Positions 17,784 to 24,396 of a stretch of DNA of 24,396 nucleotides are shown piece by piece; position 1 is the first letter of the stretch, and each line of letters starts with the position of its first letter. A program made the translations under genes and the position numbers. The notes under the pieces were generated by a model. The model had not been told where the DNA came from. It worked only from the letters and a program-made list of their open reading frames with translations, and did not search any database. Source of the stretch: Cladosporium sp. IMV 00045 (lineage: Eukaryota > Ascomycota > Dothideomycetes > Cladosporiales > Cladosporiaceae); assembly GCA_001931905.2 (NCBI GenBank), contig MSJI02000468.1, positions 1-24,396 on the forward strand, in the 5' to 3' direction.

Positions 17784-20700
17784 ATGGTCCCATCTGCTCG
17801 ATGGCTCACGGCCGTCATCTCTCTATTTTTATACTACTGCGCTGCTCTTGGATTTAGTTCCAATGGACAAAGGTTCACCGTTCTACCAGTCAAGCGTCAG
17901 GCACAGGATCTAGTATGACCCCAGACTAAGCCGTGGTGTACTATTCTCACCTGACCATTCGACAGGTGACATGGGACGAACATTCTCTCTTCGTGCGCGG
18001 CGAGCGTATCTTCCTCTACACGGGAGAATTCCATCCCTGGCGTCTGCCCGTTCCAGACCTTTGGACAGATGTTCTGCAAAAGATCAAGGCTCTCGGCTAC
18101 AACGGTGTTTCTTTCTACGTCGATTGGGCCGTCTTGGAGGGTAGCCCAGGCGACTTTTCCGCAGAAGGTGTCTTTGCATATGAACCCTTCTTCGCTGCAG
18201 CCGAAGAGGTCGGTTTATACCTGATCGCGCGGCCCGGCCCATACAGTATGGCCTTACCCCTCAGCTTTTTGAGCTACTTTGCATGCATGCATAACTGACC
18301 CTTTACCAGTCAATGCCGAAGTCTCAGGTGGAGGGTTCCCAGGGTGGCTCTCACGTACGTCGGACATGTTAAGGACCAACCAGAGCGGTTACCTCGAAGC
18401 AACGCAGAACTATGTTTCGAACATTGGCAGAATCATCGCGGATGCTCAGATTACCAATGGCGGCCCAGTGATTGCATTTCAAGCCGAGAATGAGTATACC
18501 TTTGGCATGGACTGGGTTGAGTGGCCGGATGTCGAGTACATTGAGGCCGTCAACCAACAGTTCCGCGACACGGGGATTGTCGTGCCTTTCAGTAATTCTC
18601 ATCCGGAATTACAGCTGAACAGAGCGAGCAAACAGCTGACAGGATATAGTAAACAACGAAGCTGCCGCCATTGGCCTCTTTACTCCAGGAAACCCTGGTG
18701 GACCAGACATATACGGCCACGACAATTATCCAGGAGGCTGGGTAAGTTGTCCCAACTCGACGAACAATTTCTTTCAGCTATGTGCTAACAAACGCTCAGA
18801 ACTGCTCCGATCCTACAAATTGGACGCAATCCAATTTGCACACCGACTTCCGCCAGCTTCACCTTGAGCAGAGTCCCAACACCCCTTACTCAATCCTCGA
18901 GTTCCAAGGCGGTGCCCTAGACTTCTGGGGTGGGCCTGGCCTGGAGGGCTGTGCTGCATTGATCAACTCAGAGTTCGCGAGAGTGTTCTTTAAGAACAAC
19001 TTCGGCAATGGAATCACCATCTTCAATGTCTACATGACCTATGGCGGTACTAACTGGGGCAACATAGGCCAGTCGGGTGGCTACACGTCTTACGATTACG
19101 GCGCCGCAATGAGAGAGACTCGAGCGATCGATCGGGAGAAGTATCATGAAGCAAAACTCATCGCACAGGGCATAGTCGCCTCGCCAGCGTACTTGACAGC
19201 AATTCCGCAAAACTTGACGAACTCATCTTACGCTAGCACGTCTGCGATCACGACCACACCTCTTCTCGGGGAGACGACCAATTTCTATGTGGTCCGACAC
19301 TCCGACTACACTACTCTGAACTCGACGTCGTACACTTTTGCTGTTAGCACCATGTCTCACGGAAATGTTACTATCCCACAGCTAGGTGGCACTTTGACCT
19401 TGAACGGGAGGGATTCCAAGATCCACGTTCGTATTTCCTATTCGAACATCCAACTGATCTCTCAGCTGACCGATGCAGGTAACCGACTACGACGTCTCTG
19501 GTATCAGCATGGCATATTCCTCTGCGGAGGTCTACACCCATACGAAGTCCGGAGGCAAACGGGTACTACTCTTATACGGTCTGGCCGGCGAGACCCACGA
19601 GCTTGCATTTGCTTCTTCCCTAGGCAGACCCTCCGTTGAAGGTGGTTCAGTCAAGATTGAAAGGAAGAAATCCGCCTATGTCGTGCAGTGGAAAGTGACA
19701 GAGAAGCGGAAGGTCCTTCATTACGGCAACAAGCTTGACGTCTACCTTCTTTGGCGCAACGACGCGTTCAATTACTGGGTTTTGCAGCTCGAGTCGCCCC
19801 AGCCCATTGGGAACTACACCTCACAGGACAAGGATATAGTCATTGCTAAAGCTGGTTATCTCTTGCGCACGGCCACGAAGTCTGGTCATTCGCTACGCCT
19901 TACTGGAGATCTCAACGGCACCGCTGACCTTGAAATCCTGACCAGCACTCGAGGTGTGAAGAATGTCTACTTCAACGACAAGAGATTACGCCTTGGAAAA
20001 TCGAAACATGGACGTATATCAGCGACTTTGAAGTACGCGCCTCCCTCATTCGACCTACCAGACCTATCTTCCCTCTCTTGGAAACACATCGACTCTCTAC
20101 CCGAGATTCAAAACGACTACGACGACTCAGCATGGCAAAAAGCAGACAACACCGAAACCAACAACACCATGCGCGATGAAGCCGGCAATGTCTTCCAACT
20201 CAAAACACCCACCTCCCTAATCGCAAGCGACTATGGCTTCCACACCGGATCCCTCATCTACCGCGGCCACTTCCTCGCCACCGGCAACGAATCCACCCTC
20301 TACCTCTCCACCACCGGCGGCCTCTCCTTCGGCCACTCCGTCTGGCTCAATTCAACCTACATCGGCTCCTGGGCCGGCAACACCACCGCCCGAAGCTACA
20401 ACCAAACTCTCAGCCTCCCCTCCAACCTGACCCTCACGCCCTCCGGCCCCTACGTCCTCACCGTCGTAATCGACCACATGGGCATGGAAACCAACTGGAG
20501 CCCCGGGCTAGACATGATGAAAACTCCCAGAGGAATTATAGACTACTCCCTCTCCGGGCACGCCGACCAAAGCGACATCTCCTGGCTCCTGACCGGCGAT
20601 TTGCACGGCGAAAACCACATCGACCGCACCCGCGGCCCGTTGAACGAGGGTGGCTTCTTCGCTGAAAGGCAGGGCTACCACTTACCGCACGCCCCTACGG

Positions 20701-21190
20701 AGGACTGGCAGGAGGGCTCGCCCGTGCAAGGTCTTGACAAGCCGGGTTTGGCATTCTACACCACGAGCTTTGAGCTTGATATGCCGAGCGGGTATGATGT
20801 GCCTTTGAGCTTTGTGTTCGCTAACACAACTGTCGACTCACCGACTGCGTTCCGCGCGCAGCTGTATATTAATGGGTGGCAGTTTGGGAAGTACAGTGAG
20901 TCACCATCAATACAGTCCTCTCACCCATCAAACTTCGACGCCGACACTAATACTTCAATCCAGTAAACCAGCTCGGCCCGCAAACGCGCTTCCCAGTCCC
21001 GGAAGGTATTCTGAACTACTCCGGCCGCAATGACATCGCGATCAGCCTATGGGCGCAGGAGAGTAAGGGGGCGAAATTGGAAGGCCTCGAATTGGCTGCT
21101 GAAGCGGCTGTTATGACTGGCATGGGCAAGCCGAGACTCAGTTGGAGTGTCGAGGCGGATGGTTGGAAGGAAAGGGAGGGGGCGTATTGA
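17784..21190 (+). CDS. Secreted GH35 beta-galactosidase (LacA type)
   Basis: Seven exons: 17784-17912, 17966-18245, 18310-18591, 18650-18741, 18800-19426, 19479-20895 and 20964-21190; 1017 aa, normal for large fungal GH35 enzymes. All introns are 52-68 nt with CTGAC/CTAAC-type branch sites; intron 5 uses a GTTCGT donor. A signal peptide occupies about residues 1-23 ([18 protein letters not shown] start). The catalytic barrel includes [43 protein letters not shown], acid/base Glu198 in QAENEY and nucleophile Glu295 in ILEFQGG, then MTYGGTNWG. Beta-rich domains follow, ending [20 protein letters not shown] and a final REGAY. Many NxS/T sites suggest glycosylation. The enzyme hydrolyses terminal beta-galactosyl residues of plant polysaccharides or lactose outside the cell. 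The exon 3/4 junction (VPFINNEAA) is the least certain. Confidence 0.93.
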
Positions 21191-22199
21191 TGTTGATGTT
21201 GGTGGAGGTACTGGAAACAGGCGGCAGGTGATGGGTTCTGAAATAGGGTTTGCGAGAGACGATGAGAACATGAGAGATTGATGAGAGTTGTGCGATGTGC
21301 GAATGGGGGAGAGATGGCTGCTATTATTTGATTCCAGATTTGGTTTTTTGTCTTGTTCTCTTCCCTCGTTTGGTCAAGGAAGAGTTAATATGCCTAGACT
21401 GCACAGTAGAATCATTAACTTTCACCGTCACTCTTCAAGCCTGAGAGATCTGTAATCAAGAATCACAAGCTCGACAACACCAGCAAACAGGCCGACTCCA
21501 GGCTACCAGCATACTCAACGAGTACCTTGGTTCGCTCGCTCCACAAGACGGCAGAGCGATGGGGATTTGGGAGCCGTCTGATGGCGTTATTGCTCCATTC
21601 CGCGGGCAGGCTAGTTGATGTTGGGGAAGAGTTTCGGTACACGGTAGCTTCTGGCCTTGCGGGATATCTCGGAGACGTCATGCCGTACTTTGATGGCCTT
21701 GGCCAATGGCTCGCGTATCTACACGTGCATGCATGTCTGCCCTGCGGATAAGGCACACGCTTATACTGTAGATACTTAGCAAATGGCAAAGGCAATCCAA
21801 TGGCCGTTGCCACTATGAAACAGACATGAGTAAAGACCCGCAAAGACTTTCAGCCCGGCGCATTCTCCAGTACGCCCAGCCACACTTTTCGAAGACGGGC
21901 GTTGTGTCCCGCGCCTCCAACAATCGCTCTCCCACGTCACAGACCTTAAGTGCAGCATTAGCCGGTCGCAGAGGTGTCGCGGCAGAGCATTCGCCGCTTG
22001 GCGAAAGGGAAAAAATCAGGCCATGTGCATTTCACGCCGAATATTATCATCTGGCCGACGTAATCCGTGGATTGGTTCATATCTTGGTCAACCATTGAAC
22101 TCAACCCGCCTTACTATAGACTTCACCCACTCAACTGCATCATCGTCACGCCCAGCTCACATTCGGCGCCGCGGGATTTCCTCCATCACCGAATCCAGA
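21191..22199. other. Intergenic region and glutaminase upstream sequence
   Basis: These 1.0 kb contain the GH35 3' untranslated region on the left and the glutaminase promoter/leader on the right. Open frames on both strands (for example 21463-21843 minus) show no protein features. From 22023 the glutaminase frame is already open (see that entry). Confidence 0.45.
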
Positions 22200-23597
22200 A
22201 TGAAATCACCCATACCGGACTACCTCAATTACGTGCTGGAGAACGCGCGATCGAACGATGGCGGCGCACCGGCTCAATACATCGACACGCTGGCGCGAGC
22301 GGACACGTCGAAGCTGGCCGTAGCTCTGGCCATGGTGGACGGGACGGTGTACTCGGTGGGAGACGACAAGGTCGAGTTTTCTATACAGTCTATATCTAAG
22401 TCGTTCGTCTACGCCCTGGCCATTGAGGACGCCGGTCTGGAACGCGTGCTGGAGAAGATTGGCGTCGAGCCTTCTGGTGATAGGTTCAATGAGCTTTCGC
22501 TTGAGAGAGGCTCCAATCGCCCCATGAACCCTATGATCAACGCTGGTGCCATCACCGCGCACTCTCTCGTCGTGGGTCCGAACGCCACCGCTGAGGAAAG
22601 GACAGACCGCATCTTGAGCACGCTTTCCAAACTGGCCGGCCGCCAACTGTCTGTAGACGAGGAGGTCTACGAGGCCGAACTCAGAGACGCCAACCGCAAC
22701 ATGGGCATTGGCTACATGCTCAAGGCCGCCGGAATCATCACGTGCGATCCCGCCGAGGCCGTCAAGGGCTACATCCGGCAGTGTGCCATCAACGTCAACG
22801 TGCAGGACCTGGCCATGATGGCCGCCGTGCTGTGCAACGCTGGCAGACACCCTCAGACCGGCGAGCACATGATCCCGGTTCCGAGTGTCCGTCAAGTCCT
22901 GTCTGTCATGACCACCTGTGGAATGTACGACGCCGCCGGCGATTGGGTGTCTAGAGTCGGCATACCGGCGAAGAGCGGTGTTGCCGGCGGCATCATCGGC
23001 GCCCTGCCTGGTCAAGTCGGCATTGCCGCTTTCTCTCCAAAGATCGACTCACGCGGCAACAGCGTGCGCGGCGTGGCGATCTGTCAACAACTCTCAAAAG
23101 AAATGGGTCTGCACATGATGGACATCAGCCAGCTCGCCAGAGCGACCGTGCAGACTTCCGTGGCCACCATCATCGCAGGCAAAGAACAGCCCCACCACCC
23201 CAACTGCCAACAGGACGTAGTCGTCTTCAAACTGCGAGGAGCCGTCCGATTCTCTGGTGCCGAGCGCCTCACACGAGCCGTTGCCCGCGAACTGGGAGAA
23301 CCCGATCCCAACGACCCTGGCTCAGGAGCACACGCAGACGCATGTGCTGTCGTCCTCTCCTTGAGCGAGGTTTACTCTTTCAGCCCCATTGCGCGCCGCC
23401 TCACGCACGAGGACATCAAGCGGATTCTCGCGTCGGGCAAGGTCGTGGTCGTCATCGATCCAGAGGGTGTCTTGGAATGGAGGCCAGAGAATGCAGAGGA
23501 AAACCGAAACCCTCACGTGGCGCTGGACGACAACGAAGCGAGGGATTTCATCGGAGGAACGGGCTGTCACGCCGTGACGCATGAACAGGCGTGGTGA
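22200..23597 (+). CDS. glsA: Glutaminase (GlsA, beta-lactamase-like) fused to a STAS domain
   Basis: Intronless, 465 aa. Residues 1 to about 325 form the serine-dependent glutaminase domain, which converts glutamine to glutamate and ammonia. PIPDYLNYVL at 4-13 is the usual start, QSISKSF gives the SxxK pair Ser64/Lys67, and RPMNPMINAGAI (107-118), NRNMGIGY and KSGVAGGIIG (258-267) are the other active-site blocks. Residues about 338-425 resemble a STAS domain (VVVFKLRGAVRF ... KVVVVIDPEGVLEW), an arrangement I associate with actinobacterial glutaminases. The ATG at 22200 has A at -3 and lines up with bacterial starts. The frame is open from an ATG at 22023, which would add 59 Arg/Ser-rich residues resembling a mitochondrial leader. 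Together with the lack of introns, the bacterial architecture suggests an old horizontal gain, which is inference. Confidence 0.92.
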   Translation: MKSPIPDYLNYVLENARSNDGGAPAQYIDTLARADTSKLAVALAMVDGTVYSVGDDKVEFSIQSISKSFVYALAIEDAGLERVLEKIGVEPSGDRFNELSLERGSNRPMNPMINAGAITAHSLVVGPNATAEERTDRILSTLSKLAGRQLSVDEEVYEAELRDANRNMGIGYMLKAAGIITCDPAEAVKGYIRQCAINVNVQDLAMMAAVLCNAGRHPQTGEHMIPVPSVRQVLSVMTTCGMYDAAGDWVSRVGIPAKSGVAGGIIGALPGQVGIAAFSPKIDSRGNSVRGVAICQQLSKEMGLHMMDISQLARATVQTSVATIIAGKEQPHHPNCQQDVVVFKLRGAVRFSGAERLTRAVARELGEPDPNDPGSGAHADACAVVLSLSEVYSFSPIARRLTHEDIKRILASGKVVVVIDPEGVLEWRPENAEENRNPHVALDDNEARDFIGGTGCHAVTHEQAW

Positions 23598-23946
23598 TTT
23601 GGGGGTTCTTGAATTGATGCTGCTTTCGCGATTGCCGTGAATTGCCTTCGATATCAATGTTTGCACGCCTGTCCAGCGTCCTTGCCAAAAAAACCCACTA
23701 CCAGCAACACCACGGAACCCAACCAACCGCAGCGCTAATACGCTTGACGCATCTTACAAGACCAATCCGAAAAAAAGAAAAAAACCTGCTAGAAGAGAAG
23801 AGAAGAGAGAGATATCCATGGAAATTCAGAGCATAGGTATATAGCTCATGCCCGACAAAAATTTATGCTTTAATGTTGTGAGAATTAGAAATGAAAAAAG
23901 AAACAAGGAAAGTAATTTTTTGTCTTCAGGCAATTAGGATCCAGAA
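23598..23946. other. Intergenic, convergent 3' ends
   Basis: These 349 bases carry the 3' ends of two convergent genes. They are A-rich, with a purine run at about 23769-23812 (A tracts, then repeated AGAAG/GAGA). No gene was seen. Confidence 0.5.
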
Positions 23947-24396
23947 TCATTGCAGACCACCCAGAACGCAGAAAGAGAAGAGAATCATCGCTAATGAAAC
24001 GCTGGCAAAGTCGAGGCGAGCCGCGCTCGGCCCACTCGCGGACGTTGATGAGCCCGACGAAGTGGAAGAAGCGCCCGCGGCAGTCGACGAGGCCGTCACG
24101 GAAGCGGGTGCGTCGGACAGCGGCATGGTCGTCGCCGAGTGCATGACGGTCAGCTGGCCGTCGGAGTCCTCGGTCGTGATGGTCGTCGACTGGATGTACT
24201 TTGACTCGAGCACGACGTCGCTCTCGCCCTCGAGGCCGCACAGCGTCGAGCCCTTGAGCGCGTCCTTGCCCTGCAGCACGACGGGCATGCCGTCCGCGAT
24301 CCACACTTCGATGCAGCCGTCGTCGCCCACGGACACGTCCTTGCACGCGATCACGTCGAAGAGGGCGTCGCCCTTGGCGTAGCCGTGGTTGTCGCA
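23947..24396 (-). CDS. GPI-anchored-type surface protein, C-terminal part (runs off right edge)
   Basis: A minus-strand frame is open from the window edge (first codon TGC at 24396) to TAG/TAA-type termination at 23947; 149 residues are visible and the start lies outside. The left part (CDNHGYAKGDALFDVIACKD and on, with further Cys) looks like a disulfide-bonded extracellular domain. It is followed by a Ser/Thr/Ala-rich stalk (about residues 86-124) and a hydrophobic tail (FASVSLAMILFSFCVLGGLQ), the layout of fungal GPI-anchored wall or membrane proteins. The anchor site is probably among the small residues near SGPSAA. I recognise no named family. The coding DNA is GC-rich with a strong third-position bias, which also produces a false long frame on the plus strand. 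Confidence 0.7.
   Translation of the reverse strand, partial: CDNHGYAKGDALFDVIACKDVSVGDDGCIEVWIADGMPVVLQGKDALKGSTLCGLEGESDVVLESKYIQSTTITTEDSDGQLTVMHSATTMPLSDAPASVTASSTAAGASSTSSGSSTSASGPSAARLDFASVSLAMILFSFCVLGGLQ

Noticed and set aside
21463..21843. 126-codon minus-strand frame with a hydrophobic start
   Set aside because: Looks superficially like a signal peptide, but the rest has no structure or family similarity that I recognise.
23891..24382. 163-codon plus-strand frame at the right edge
   Set aside because: Mirror frame of the GPI-anchored-type gene; the minus strand has the Cys-containing domain, Ser/Thr stalk and hydrophobic tail.
15543..24396. GH35, glutaminase and the surface protein as one metabolic gene cluster
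   Set aside because: No shared promoter, regulator, transporter or pathway logic is visible; simple adjacency is the safer reading.

Overview
This window is nuclear DNA of a filamentous ascomycete (Pezizomycotina). The evidence is short spliceosomal introns of about 47-86 nt (one of 228 nt) with GT...AG ends and CTAAC/CTGAC branch sites, fungal protein families (COQ4, secreted GH35 and GH64 enzymes, mitochondrial mL45/Mba1), and a repeat at the left edge whose CA dinucleotides are completely gone, the mark of repeat-induced point mutation (RIP). A dothideomycete is my guess; the genus cannot be read from the sequence.

Layout. 1-540: RIP-mutated transposon remnant; on the minus strand it still shows a degraded helix-turn-helix/integrase-type reading frame with eight stops. 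1069-2286 (+): mitochondrial membrane-anchored helical-repeat protein of unknown function. 2692-4050 (-): secreted GH64 beta-1,3-glucanase gene broken by one in-frame TAG. 5163-6014 (-) and 6454-7923 (+): COQ4 and a ketopantoate reductase, divergent from a shared 439-bp promoter. 8481-10193 (+): class I CPD photolyase with a possible mitochondrial leader. 10330-12103 (-, 3 exons) and 12674-13737 (+, 2 exons): an AMP-forming acyl-CoA-ligase-like enzyme and a sulfotransferase-like P-loop protein, divergently arranged. 14331-14989 (+, 3 exons): translation factor eIF1. 15543-16567 (-, 2 exons): mitochondrial ribosomal protein mL45/Mba1-like. 17784-21190 (+, 7 exons): secreted GH35 beta-galactosidase. 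22200-23597 (+, no intron): bacterial-type glutaminase fused to a STAS domain. 23947-24396 (-): C-terminal part of a GPI-anchored-type surface protein running off the right edge.

Most genes are unrelated housekeeping neighbours (ubiquinone, CoA precursor, translation, DNA repair, mitochondrial ribosome), with accessory genes between them: two secreted carbohydrate-active enzymes, the ligase/sulfotransferase pair and the bacterial-like glutaminase. I saw no convincing tRNA, rRNA or CRISPR. I do not see a clearly new multi-gene system. The best leads are the glutaminase-STAS gene (probable ancient bacterial origin), the divergent ligase/sulfotransferase pair, the single-nonsense GH64 gene, two near-identical four-codon upstream ORFs before the ketopantoate reductase, the poor eIF1 start context, and the RIP relic at the left edge. 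Exon structures were worked out by eye from splice signals, reading phase and family alignment from memory.
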